From: UBA6080 sp964607515
Lineage (GTDB): Bacteria; Fermentibacterota; Fermentibacteria; Fermentibacterales; JCC-6
Assembly (NCBI GenBank): GCA_964607515.1
Contig: CAZSKU010000029.1
Span: 1 to 33,190, forward strand
Direction: 5' to 3'
Length of the DNA stretch: 33,190 bases
In this document: in pieces, positions 16,274 through 23,391 of the stretch
Layout: every line of letters begins with the position of its first letter
How positions within the stretch are numbered: position 1 is the first letter of the stretch
The notes under the pieces: generated by a model
Told to the model about the DNA's origin: nothing
Databases searched by the model: none
Seen by the model: the letters and a program-made list of their open reading frames with translations, nothing else
Made by a program: the position numbers and the translations under genes

Positions 16274-16690
16274 CTATTCTCCTATGATTTTCACCAGCAC
16301 CCTCTTGCGCCGGCGTCCGTCGAATTCACCGTAGAAGATCCTCTCCCAGGTTCCCAGGTCGAGCCGTCCCGCCGTGACCGCAACCACCACCTCCCTGCCC
16401 ATCACCTGCCTCTTGTGATGGGCGTCTCCGTTGTCCTCTCCGGTCAGATTGTGCCGGTAGGCCCCCGGATCGTGGGGCGCCAGCCTCTCCAGCCACCGGC
16501 CGTAATCCGACAGCAGCCCCGGCTCGTCGTCGTTTATGAACACGCTGGAGGTGATGTGCATGGAGTTCACCAGGCACAGTCCCTCGGTGATACCGCTTTT
16601 CGCCAGCTCTTCTTCCACCGCTCCGGTGATGTTCAGAAAGTCGGTTCTGGAGTCGGTCCGGAACCACAGGTAGCCGGTGTGGGATTTCAT
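16274..16690 (-). CDS. yjbQ: YjbQ/UPF0047 family protein
   Basis: A 138-residue, single-domain protein of normal family length. Conserved blocks are CLVNSMHITSSVFINDDEPG, NGDAHHKRQVMG and LGTWERIFYGEFDGRRRKRV, with His and Asp residues that line the trimer metal site. The family was reported to have weak thiamine-phosphate synthase activity, but its real physiological role is unsettled. A TATACT -10-like hexamer (16714-16719) lies in the 34-base gap after glgB, and GGGAGGG precedes the ATG, so it may have its own promoter within the cluster. Presence of thiC in the same window is suggestive, not evidence of a shared pathway. Confidence 0.9.
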   Translation of the reverse strand: MKSHTGYLWFRTDSRTDFLNITGAVEEELAKSGITEGLCLVNSMHITSSVFINDDEPGLLSDYGRWLERLAPHDPGAYRHNLTGEDNGDAHHKRQVMGREVVVAVTAGRLDLGTWERIFYGEFDGRRRKRVLVKIIGE

Positions 16691-16724
16691 CCGACCCTCC
16701 CTTCGCCCCGTCTAGTATAAGAAA

Positions 16725-18896
16725 TCATTCCGCGGGTTCGAGAACAAGGCACGACAGGGGCGGAAGCCGCAGATCCAGGCCGGATTCCAGGCCGTGCATT
16801 CCGGGCCGGCCTGCGAGGGCGGCGGCAGGGATGTCCATGCCGGAACCTCCGAAAGCCTCCAGGTCGCTGTTGAACAGGGTACGCCACATTCCCGGCACCG
16901 GAGCGCCGATCCTGTATCCTTCCCTGGGAACCGGGGTCATGTTGAACACGCAGAGGAGGGGCGGAAGTCCGCCGGCGGCGCGCAGGAACGAGACCACCGA
17001 GGATGATGTGTCCGAGAAGTCCACCCATCTGAACCCGGTGGGGGAGCAGTCCTCCAGGTGGAGCTGCGGGCGGGCATGCTGCAGGGCGTTCAGGGCCGCG
17101 GTGAATGCTTCCATCCTGTTGTCCCCCGGGGGGAGGGGCTCGTCCGGGCTCCATTCCGTAGCCAGGGCCCTCTCGCCGCCCATGAACAGGAGCTGCTTTC
17201 CCGGGAAGAGCCACTGGAAGGCCAGGAGCAGCCTCAGGTTGGCCCTTCTGCGGAAGTCGTCACCGGGCATCTTGCCCAGGAGGGAGCCCTTCCCGTGGAC
17301 CACCTCGTCGTGGGAGAGGGGAAGGATGAAGTTCTCGCTCCAGGCGTAGACCGCGCTGAAAGTGACCGCCCGGGTGTGGTCGCCCCGGAAGAGCGGATCC
17401 TGACGGAAGTATTCCAGGGTGTCGTTCATCCACCCCATGTTCCACTTGAAGTGGAATCCCAGCCCCCCGTCCTCAGGCGGCCGGGTGACCCCCGGCCAGG
17501 CGGTGCTCTCCTCGGCGATCATCAGGGCTCCGGGATACCGGCAGCCCACCTCCCTGCAGATCTCCCGGAGCAGGGACACCGCCTCAAGGTTCTCCCTTCC
17601 GCCGTACCGGTTTGGTATCCACTGGCCCTCCTTCCGGGAGTAGTCCAGGTAGAGCATGGAAGCCACCGCGTCCACCCTGAGCCCGTCCGCATGGAAGGTG
17701 TCGAACCAGTGGACAGCGCTGGCCAGCAGAAAGTTCCGGACTTCCCGGCGGCCGTAGTTGAAGATCAGGGTGCCCCAGTCGGGGTGGGTTCCCAGGCGCG
17801 GGTCCTCGTGTTCGTAGAGCCTCGTTCCGTCGAACCTGGCCAGGGCCCAGTCGTCCGCGGGGAAGTGGGCCGGGGTCCAGTCCAGGATGACCCCGATCCC
17901 GGCATCGTGACAGCGGTTCACGAACCGGCAGAAGTCCCAGGTGCCGCCCATTCTGCTGGTGGGGGCGAAAAAGCCCGTCACCTGGTATCCCCAGGAGCCG
18001 TCGAAGGGGTGTTCCATCACCGGCATCAGCTCCACGTGGGTGAAACCCATCCCTGCCAAGTGGGGAATCAGCCAGTCGCCGAGCCTCTCCCAGCCGGGGA
18101 ATCCCGAGCGGTCCCCGGCCCAGGACATGGCGTGGACCTCATAGATCGAAATCCTTGAGGAGAAGGGGTTCCGGGAGGCCCTGGCATCCATCCACTCCCT
18201 GTCGGTCCATGGAAAATGGAAGGGGTCGTCCACCACCGAGGCGGTTCCCGGTCGGAACTCCGCACGCAGGGCGTAGGGGTCGGCCTTGGTGAGCAGTGAG
18301 CCGTCGTGGGTCAGTATGCTGAACTTGTACAGGTCTCCGGAAGACACCCCCGGCACGAATAGCTCCCACACCCCGCTGGCGCCCCGGGACCTCATGGGGT
18401 GCCTTCGGCGGTCCCAGTCGTTGAAGCTTCCCACCACGCTCACGGCCCGGGCGTTGGGAGCCCATACCGAGAACAGGGTGCCCTGTTCCCCGCCGGGGGA
18501 GGCCGACCTGGCTCCCATCACCCGGTGCAGGTTCATGTGCCGCCCCTCGTTGAAGAGGTGCAGGTCCATCTCTCCCAGCTGGGGCAGGTAGCTGTAGGGG
18601 TCCCGGGTGGTCCAGGAGACCCGGTTCCTGGTGATAGTCAGACGGTAGCCGAAGGGTTCGGTCTTCCCCGGAGACCGCCAGACGAACAGACCTTCGTCAT
18701 GGATGCGTGCCATGGGGGAGGGGGAGTCCAGGTCGGGCACCATGATCATGGAGGAAGCGCCGGGGCAGAACGCCCGGATTTCCACGAAGCCGTCTTCGGT
18801 GGGGTGCATGCCCAGGAACCGGAAGGGGTCCGGCAGTTCCGCGGCCACTACGGAGAGAATCTCCCCCTTGGTCAGGACGGTATTACGTTTTCCCAT
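16725..18896 (-). CDS. glgB: 1,4-alpha-glucan branching enzyme GlgB
   Basis: A 723-residue GH13 enzyme, near E. coli GlgB in length (728). It forms alpha-1,6 branches in glycogen in the cytoplasm. Residues about 20-115 are the N1 carbohydrate-binding region and 135-230 the CBM48 domain (FSVWAPNARAVSVVGSFNDW). The catalytic barrel follows, with nucleophile Asp409 (DGLRVDA), acid/base Glu462 (IAEEST) and Asp530 (LSHDEVVHGKGSL), each offset by four from E. coli. The C-terminal beta domain ends at LSCLVLEPAE. No other glg gene is nearby. The TATATT box ends seven bases before the ATG, so the transcript may be leaderless; GGAAGG lies further upstream but would not be in such an mRNA. Confidence 0.97.
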   Translation of the reverse strand: MGKRNTVLTKGEILSVVAAELPDPFRFLGMHPTEDGFVEIRAFCPGASSMIMVPDLDSPSPMARIHDEGLFVWRSPGKTEPFGYRLTITRNRVSWTTRDPYSYLPQLGEMDLHLFNEGRHMNLHRVMGARSASPGGEQGTLFSVWAPNARAVSVVGSFNDWDRRRHPMRSRGASGVWELFVPGVSSGDLYKFSILTHDGSLLTKADPYALRAEFRPGTASVVDDPFHFPWTDREWMDARASRNPFSSRISIYEVHAMSWAGDRSGFPGWERLGDWLIPHLAGMGFTHVELMPVMEHPFDGSWGYQVTGFFAPTSRMGGTWDFCRFVNRCHDAGIGVILDWTPAHFPADDWALARFDGTRLYEHEDPRLGTHPDWGTLIFNYGRREVRNFLLASAVHWFDTFHADGLRVDAVASMLYLDYSRKEGQWIPNRYGGRENLEAVSLLREICREVGCRYPGALMIAEESTAWPGVTRPPEDGGLGFHFKWNMGWMNDTLEYFRQDPLFRGDHTRAVTFSAVYAWSENFILPLSHDEVVHGKGSLLGKMPGDDFRRRANLRLLLAFQWLFPGKQLLFMGGERALATEWSPDEPLPPGDNRMEAFTAALNALQHARPQLHLEDCSPTGFRWVDFSDTSSSVVSFLRAAGGLPPLLCVFNMTPVPREGYRIGAPVPGMWRTLFNSDLEAFGGSGMDIPAAALAGRPGMHGLESGLDLRLPPLSCLVLEPAE

Positions 18897-18902
18897 GGAA
18901 CG

Positions 18903-18908
18903 AATATA
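18903..18908 (-). promoter_or_regulatory. -10 box placed for leaderless glgB transcription
   Basis: TATATT on the minus strand is followed by CGTTCC and then the glgB ATG. Normal spacing would start RNA at or one base from the A of ATG. The block GGTATATTCGTTCC differs at one base from the one before the M28 gene. Confidence 0.45.
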
Positions 18909-18937
18909 CCTTCCGGGCCCTTCCCGGGGACGTTCGA

Positions 18938-18966
18938 TTGACCGCCGCCGCCACCGGGCGTATCAT
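18938..18966 (+). promoter_or_regulatory. Sigma70-type promoter for the ferredoxin-AOR-kinase unit
   Basis: TTGACC (18938-18943) and TATCAT (18961-18966) are separated by exactly 17 bases; each matches consensus at five of six positions. RNA would start near 18973, about 14 bases before the ferredoxin ATG, just enough for its GGAGGG site. Confidence 0.65.
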
Positions 18967-18986
18967 GCGCTGCGAATCGGAGGGAA

Positions 18987-19469
18987 ATGGACACCCGAAG
19001 GCTCTGCGTGAACCCGGTTCCCTGCACCGGGTGCCTGAACTGCGTCACGGTCTGCGCCCAGGGAAGGGCCGACCACCAGGATCCCCTGGCGGCCGCCCTG
19101 AGGGTGGATCTGGACGTGTTCGGAGGGAACCACAGGATAACGTGGTGCAGGCAGTGCGAAAGACCCTCCTGCGCCGGGGCTTGTGAAGCCGGCGCCATCA
19201 CAAGGGATCCGGAAACCGGGGCGTGGGTGATCTCCCGGGAACTCTGCAACGGCTGCGGGGCGTGCATCGCCGCCTGCCCCTTCGGGGCTCTCTTTCCGGG
19301 AAGGGATTCCGGTGCGCCGGTCAAGTGCGACCTGTGCCGGGGGGCCCCCCGGTGTGCCGCCGCCTGTGCCTTCGGGGTAATAAGGTACCTGCCGGTCTCC
19401 GACCCTTCCGTCGGGTTCAGGGGAATTCCTCCGGAGGAGCAGGACCCCGGCCTGGGCAGGGGGAAGTGA
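18987..19469 (+). CDS. Four-cluster 4Fe-4S ferredoxin, electron partner of the AOR
   Basis: A 160-residue iron-sulfur protein of the HycB/YdhY/AorB type. Sixteen cysteines fall in four groups: 13/16/19/23 (CTGCLNCVTVC), 54/57/62/66 (CRQCERPSCAGAC), 87/90/93/97 (CNGCGACIAACPFG) and 114/117/123/127 (CDLCRGAPRCAAAC). That arrangement would hold four [4Fe-4S] clusters. No signal peptide is seen. It should carry electrons to or from the oxidoreductase encoded next, whose GTG start overlaps this stop as GTGA. GGAGGG precedes the ATG. E. coli ydhY-ydhV shows the same pairing of ferredoxin and AOR homologue. Confidence 0.92.
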   Translation: MDTRRLCVNPVPCTGCLNCVTVCAQGRADHQDPLAAALRVDLDVFGGNHRITWCRQCERPSCAGACEAGAITRDPETGAWVISRELCNGCGACIAACPFGALFPGRDSGAPVKCDLCRGAPRCAAACAFGVIRYLPVSDPSVGFRGIPPEEQDPGLGRGK

Positions 19470-21388
19470 AGGGCGCCCCGCCGGGGTACGCCGGAGCCCT
19501 GCTCCGGGTGGACCTCGCCCGGAGAACCTGGGAGGTTCAGCCCACCGCCGACTACCTGCCCCTCTGGTTCGGCGGGAGGGCCATGGCCGCCAGGATCGCC
19601 TGGGACATGATTCCTCCGGGCACCGGGGCCTTCAGCCCGGAAAATCCCCTGATGATCATCACCGGGCCTCTCACGGGAACCGCGGCACCCTTCTCCGGAA
19701 GGACCACGGTCTGCGGTCTTTCCCCCCAGGGCCATCCCGTGGAGTGGTACACCAGGTCCTCCTTCGGCGGCCACTGGGGGCCGGTTCTGAAACACGCCGG
19801 TTTCGACGGGCTGGTGATAACCGGCCGGGCCGACCGGCCGGTGTGGCTGAGGATAGACCGGGGATGCTGTTCCCTGAAAGACGCCGGAGACCTCTGGGGT
19901 CTGGGAATCTACGAGACCCAGAAAAGGCTCATGGACGGGCCGGGCTGGAGGGTTCTGGCGATCGGTCCCGCCGGGGAGAACCGCAGCAGGATAGCCATCA
20001 TCGCCACCGAAACCGAGAGCGCCGCGGGCCAGGGCGGGTTCGGAGCCGTGATGGGGTCCAAGAACCTGAAGGCCGTCGCGGTGAGGGGCGACAGGCCGGT
20101 ACCGGTGGCGGATCCGGAGAGGTTCCGGAAGGTGTGCGACCTGGTCCGGGCCGAAGCCCACGGATCCCACGGCTGGCCCCATGAACCGAGGCTCGATCCG
20201 GACAGGGTGAGGATGTTCGGGCAGAAGTTCCAGGCGTGCACCCAGGGGTGCGCGGTCCGCTGCTACGACGCCCGTTTCTACACCAGCGTGCCGGCGGTCC
20301 TCAACCCCGGGAAGTACCTTTCAGGCCAGATGGACTGCGTGGCGGGGCTTTTCCCGGGGATGGAGGACAGCTTCTACGACTGGAAACTGGGTTTTCCCGC
20401 GGGCTTCGAGGTGGGGCAGATCGCCAACGACCAGGGGCTGAACCACTGGGAGATACTCATAGGAATGGCGCCGTGGCTTCGAAGCCTCGGGAACTCCGGC
20501 GAACTTGCCGAGGTGGACGGGGTTCCGGTTGACCTGGACTCCCCGGAGTTCTGGAAACACCTTCTCATGGGGATCTCCCTGGGGGAGGGAAGGATCAGGG
20601 GCGCCCTGGCCCAGGGTACCGTGAGGGCCAGCCAAAGCCTTGGAATCGGGGCTGAAGAGATGAAAAGCCTCTTCCCCGCCTGGGGGTACGCCGGCCACTG
20701 GGACGGCCACGGGGACAGGATCAACTACGTCTTCTTCCCGTACTGGGTGGTTTCCGCGCTTCAGTGGGCCGTGGACACCCGCGACCCCATTTCCAGCGCC
20801 CACGGCTACGCCCAGAACATCATGGGGTGGAGCAGGATATGCTCGCCCCGTCACGGGCTTTCCTGGGAGAGGATCATGGAGGTCAGCGCCAGGGTCTACG
20901 GCACTCCCCGGGCGGCCGACCCCGCAGGAGCCTACGAGGCCAAGGCGGTGGCGGCGGCGTGGCACGGCAACCGTTCGGTGATGAAGGACTCCCTCACCGT
21001 GGGCGACCAGGTGTTTCCCAGGATCTACTCCAACCGCACCGAAGACAACTATGCCCGGGCCGGCGACATGGAGGGCCCCGACTTCGAGCGGCACATGTTC
21101 AACGCCCTCACGGGCAACAGCTGGAGCGCCGGAGACATGGACCGGGCGGTGTCGGGGGTGCTCAGCCTGGAACGCCGTCTTCTCATCAGGAATTTTCTCA
21201 GAAGCAGGGAGGACGACGAATCGGTGATTCCCTACTTCAGCCGACCCGAGAACCTGATGAATCCCTTCATCGGGAAACCGGTGGGGCTGGACGGCGAACG
21301 CTTCCGGGAGGAGCTGAGCCGGCTCTACGCCCTCCGCGGATGGGACTCCCGGGGGGTTCCGATGGATGGCGGTGAAGGGGTTGTTTGA
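19466..21388 (+). CDS. AOR-family tungsten aldehyde:ferredoxin oxidoreductase
   Basis: A 640-residue enzyme of the aldehyde ferredoxin oxidoreductase family, expected to oxidise aldehydes to acids (or the reverse) with a tungsto-bispterin and one [4Fe-4S] cluster. The N terminus GYAGALLRVDLARRTWEV, GPLTGTAAPFSGRTTV, IGPAGENRSRIAIIA and GFGAVMGSKNLKAVAV are family blocks. Cluster cysteines are 258, 262, 266 and 459. The first three are spaced C-x3-C-x3-C, unlike the C-x2-C-x3-C of Pyrococcus AOR, while the gap of 192 to the fourth is normal. ALQWAVDTRDP resembles the WOR5/YdhV-like clade rather than classical AOR. The GTG start overlaps the ferredoxin stop. Its 3' end overlaps the kinase gene by 23 bases. 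The substrate cannot be read from the sequence; no cofactor-synthesis genes are in the window. Confidence 0.92.
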   Translation: MKGAPPGYAGALLRVDLARRTWEVQPTADYLPLWFGGRAMAARIAWDMIPPGTGAFSPENPLMIITGPLTGTAAPFSGRTTVCGLSPQGHPVEWYTRSSFGGHWGPVLKHAGFDGLVITGRADRPVWLRIDRGCCSLKDAGDLWGLGIYETQKRLMDGPGWRVLAIGPAGENRSRIAIIATETESAAGQGGFGAVMGSKNLKAVAVRGDRPVPVADPERFRKVCDLVRAEAHGSHGWPHEPRLDPDRVRMFGQKFQACTQGCAVRCYDARFYTSVPAVLNPGKYLSGQMDCVAGLFPGMEDSFYDWKLGFPAGFEVGQIANDQGLNHWEILIGMAPWLRSLGNSGELAEVDGVPVDLDSPEFWKHLLMGISLGEGRIRGALAQGTVRASQSLGIGAEEMKSLFPAWGYAGHWDGHGDRINYVFFPYWVVSALQWAVDTRDPISSAHGYAQNIMGWSRICSPRHGLSWERIMEVSARVYGTPRAADPAGAYEAKAVAAAWHGNRSVMKDSLTVGDQVFPRIYSNRTEDNYARAGDMEGPDFERHMFNALTGNSWSAGDMDRAVSGVLSLERRLLIRNFLRSREDDESVIPYFSRPENLMNPFIGKPVGLDGERFREELSRLYALRGWDSRGVPMDGGEGVV

Positions 21389-22451
21389 GCTGTTCGTCCC
21401 GGGAAGACTGTGCCTCTTCGGGGAGCACTCCGACTGGGCGGGACGGTTCCGGCTTGACGACCCCCGGGTCGAACCGGGCATGTGCCTCATAACCGGCACC
21501 GATCAGGGGCTTTACGCCCGGGCGGAGCCCGTTGACGGAAGCTTCGTGCTGAGGCAGCTCTCTCCCCGGGGAGCCCCGGGGCGGTTCCGGGAATACCCCG
21601 CCCATCCCGCTGCCCTCAGGACTGTCGCTGCATCGGGATCCTTCGACTCCTACGCCGCCGGAACCGCGGCGCTGCTCTTGGAGGAGCATCGGGCGGGAGG
21701 GCTCCGCCTGGACATCCACAGGAGGACGCTTCCCCTGAAGAAGGGTTTATCGTCCTCCGCGGCGGTGTGCGTGCTCACCGCCAGGGCCTTCGGCCGGGCC
21801 TGGGGCCTGGGGCTGTCCACCGAGCAGGAGATGGACCTGGCCTACCGGGGGGAACAGCTCGCCGGAAGCCGCTGCGGAAGGATGGACCAGGCATGCGCCT
21901 TCGGCCGGGGGAATCCGGTGTTGCTGGACTTCGACGGCGATGTGGTCCGGGTATCCCGGGTGAATCCCGGCGGCGATTTCCATCTGCTGATCGTGGACCT
22001 GAAGGGCGAGAAGGATACCCGCAGGATCCTCGGCGCCCTGAACAGCTCCTTCGCCGGGGGGAGACGAAGTCTTCGGAGGGCCCTGGGAACCATCAACAGA
22101 AGGATCGTCTCCGGAGCGGCGGCAGCCATGGAGGCCGGTGACGCCCGGTTGCTGGGCGACCTGATGTCAGAGGCTCAGTCGGTTTTCGACCACATGGTGG
22201 CCCCGGAGTGCCCGGAGGAGCTTTCGGCTCCGAAGCTCCACCGGTTCCTGACCCATCCGGCGTTGAAGGAGCTGGCGTGGGGGGCCAAAGGGGTGGGCTC
22301 CCAGGGCGACGGGACCGCCCAGGTGGTCTGCCGGGGGCCGAAGGAGGGGGAGGAGCTGGCGGCCGTGCTGAAAAGAGATTCCCACCTGGCCTGCCTTCCC
22401 GTGACTATTCCCGGATACTCCGCCGGTGCATGGAAAAAGGGGCGGCCGTGA
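21366..22451 (+). CDS. GHMP-family sugar kinase, galactokinase-like
   Basis: A 361-residue kinase. Motif 1 is VPGRLCLFGEHSDWAG (11-26), close to the sugar-binding GEHTDYNGG of galactokinases but distinct from it. Motif 2 is LPLKKGLSSSAAV (122-134), the phosphate-binding loop. CGRMDQ carries a candidate catalytic aspartate (174), and GVGSQGDGTAQVV is motif 3 near residue 310. It is not a classical GalK because motif 1 and the length differ; L-arabinose, glucuronate or heptose kinases are possibilities. It begins inside the last 23 bases of the AOR gene, so co-translation is likely and a shared carbohydrate or aldehyde pathway can be inferred. A GTG at 21372 is an alternative start. The stop codon lies in the loop of a terminator. 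Confidence 0.85.
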   Translation: MAVKGLFELFVPGRLCLFGEHSDWAGRFRLDDPRVEPGMCLITGTDQGLYARAEPVDGSFVLRQLSPRGAPGRFREYPAHPAALRTVAASGSFDSYAAGTAALLLEEHRAGGLRLDIHRRTLPLKKGLSSSAAVCVLTARAFGRAWGLGLSTEQEMDLAYRGEQLAGSRCGRMDQACAFGRGNPVLLDFDGDVVRVSRVNPGGDFHLLIVDLKGEKDTRRILGALNSSFAGGRRSLRRALGTINRRIVSGAAAAMEAGDARLLGDLMSEAQSVFDHMVAPECPEELSAPKLHRFLTHPALKELAWGAKGVGSQGDGTAQVVCRGPKEGEELAAVLKRDSHLACLPVTIPGYSAGAWKKGRP

Positions 22452-22461
22452 CCGCCCCTTT
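22436..22461. terminator. Bidirectional intrinsic terminator
   Basis: GGGGCGG (22439-22445) pairs with CCGCCCC (22452-22458), extended by AAA/TTT, around a six-base loop. The plus strand ends in TTT and the minus strand in TTTTT. It serves the kinase unit and the DUF4870 gene, which converge here; the kinase stop codon is inside the loop. Confidence 0.8.
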
Positions 22462-22481
22462 CCGGAACTGATCTTCTGACG

Positions 22482-22847
22482 CTATTCCACGTCCGGCGTG
22501 CCGGGAGCCTCGGGGGCGGCGGTGGAGGCGGCAGGCTTCACCATGTTGAATTTGTAGCCGATAGTGCCGATCACGGGAACCGGCTGAACCTTGCCGCCGA
22601 AGCCGTTGAGAAGGCCGATGATGGCGAATACGAGGCAGCAAAGACCGATGATCCAGCCCAGGACCGGAATGGGGGTCAGGAGGGCGAAGAGCAGGATGAT
22701 GAGGGCCTGCTGAACGTGGTACATGACGTAGCGGTTATCTTTGCCCGAGATGAAGGCAATGAGAAGACCTATCCAGGTGATGTAGGCGACGCCGCCCATG
22801 GTCTTACCCTCTTCGATCTCCTTGGGGCTGATATTGAACTCGTTCAT
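22482..22847 (-). CDS. DUF4870-like small membrane protein
   Basis: A 121-residue integral membrane protein. A short polar start (NISPKEIEEGKTMGGVAYITW) leads to three hydrophobic segments at about 18-34, 46-58 and 60-83. The order of blocks (AYITWIGLLIAFI, NRYVMYHVQQALII, IPVLGWIIGLCCLVFAIIGLLNG) is that of DUF4870/TIC20-like proteins. An Ala/Pro-rich tail follows a loop of about 25 residues. Function unknown. The start at 22847 has GAGGGG upstream; an in-frame extension to 23093 runs through the promoter region and was rejected. It is a single gene ending at the shared terminator. Confidence 0.88.
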   Translation of the reverse strand: MNEFNISPKEIEEGKTMGGVAYITWIGLLIAFISGKDNRYVMYHVQQALIILLFALLTPIPVLGWIIGLCCLVFAIIGLLNGFGGKVQPVPVIGTIGYKFNMVKPAASTAAPEAPGTPDVE

Positions 22848-22888
22848 GTTTCCCCTCTTTCGTTGGTGTTGAGAAGCCGGAACCCGGC

Positions 22889-22927
22889 ATACTGCAGTAT
22901 ACTTTGACAAAATCCGCCCGCTGTCAA
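22889..22927 (-). promoter_or_regulatory. Promoter region of the DUF4870 gene with a 12-base palindrome
   Basis: On the minus strand TTGACA (22922-22927) and TATACT (22896-22901) are present but 20 bases apart, longer than ideal. ATACTGCAGTAT (22889-22900) is a perfect palindrome covering the -10 box. TTGACA (22904-22909) and TGTCAA (22922-22927) also form an inverted pair with 12 bases between. A regulator binding here would block transcription. Confidence 0.4.
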
Positions 22928-22995
22928 GATTCCCCCGCCGGCTGTGCGGCACCGTTTCAGGAAAACCCGGGGCGTTGCCCCTCCGGAGGGTTGCG

Positions 22996-23001
22996 TATAT
23001 T
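22996..23001 (+). promoter_or_regulatory. Possible -10 box of the PilZ gene run
   Basis: TATATT lies about 50 bases before the PilZ ATG; TTGCCC is found 15 bases upstream of it. Plausible, with short spacing. Confidence 0.35.
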
Positions 23002-23049
23002 AGCGGGTGAGCGGGGAACACCACACCCTTCTCCGAGGTAGGAAAAGGT

Positions 23050-23391
23050 ATGGTCAAGCATGTCCTCACCAAGTCCGAAAGGCGTTCGGACAAGCGCGGT
23101 GTCGGGGAGGTCCAGGTTCTCCTGGGAACTCCGGGAATGCCCGCGCTTCCCGTGAAGGCACTGAACGTGAGTTCTTCCGGGCTTTACTGCATCTGCCCGG
23201 CGCCCCTGGGCGACCTAACCCGGGTGGACGTCTTCGTCAGGATTCCCGAGGCGGAGATAACCGCCAGGGCGGTGGTCATCCGGGAGGAGGAACAGCCGGA
23301 CGGCACCTGGGGGGTGGGGCTCTTCTACACCCGGATTGGCCTGGAAGACAGGAAGCTGATAAACGACCTGGTCGACGGGAGCAAGCTGTGA
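23050..23391 (+). CDS. PilZ-domain protein
   Basis: A 113-residue single PilZ domain. The N-terminal ERRSDKRG has the arginine spacing used to grip cyclic di-GMP, and LNVSSSGLYC supplies the [D/N]xSxxG element. A closing WGVGLFYTRIGLEDRKLINDL helix is typical. It is cytosolic and should act as a second-messenger receptor controlling surface or motility functions; no partner is shown. AGGAAAAGG precedes the ATG. Its stop overlaps the GTG of the PorV-like gene, so the two are co-translated, an unusual pairing of a signalling receptor with an outer-membrane protein. Confidence 0.85.
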   Translation: MVKHVLTKSERRSDKRGVGEVQVLLGTPGMPALPVKALNVSSSGLYCICPAPLGDLTRVDVFVRIPEAEITARAVVIREEEQPDGTWGVGLFYTRIGLEDRKLINDLVDGSKL

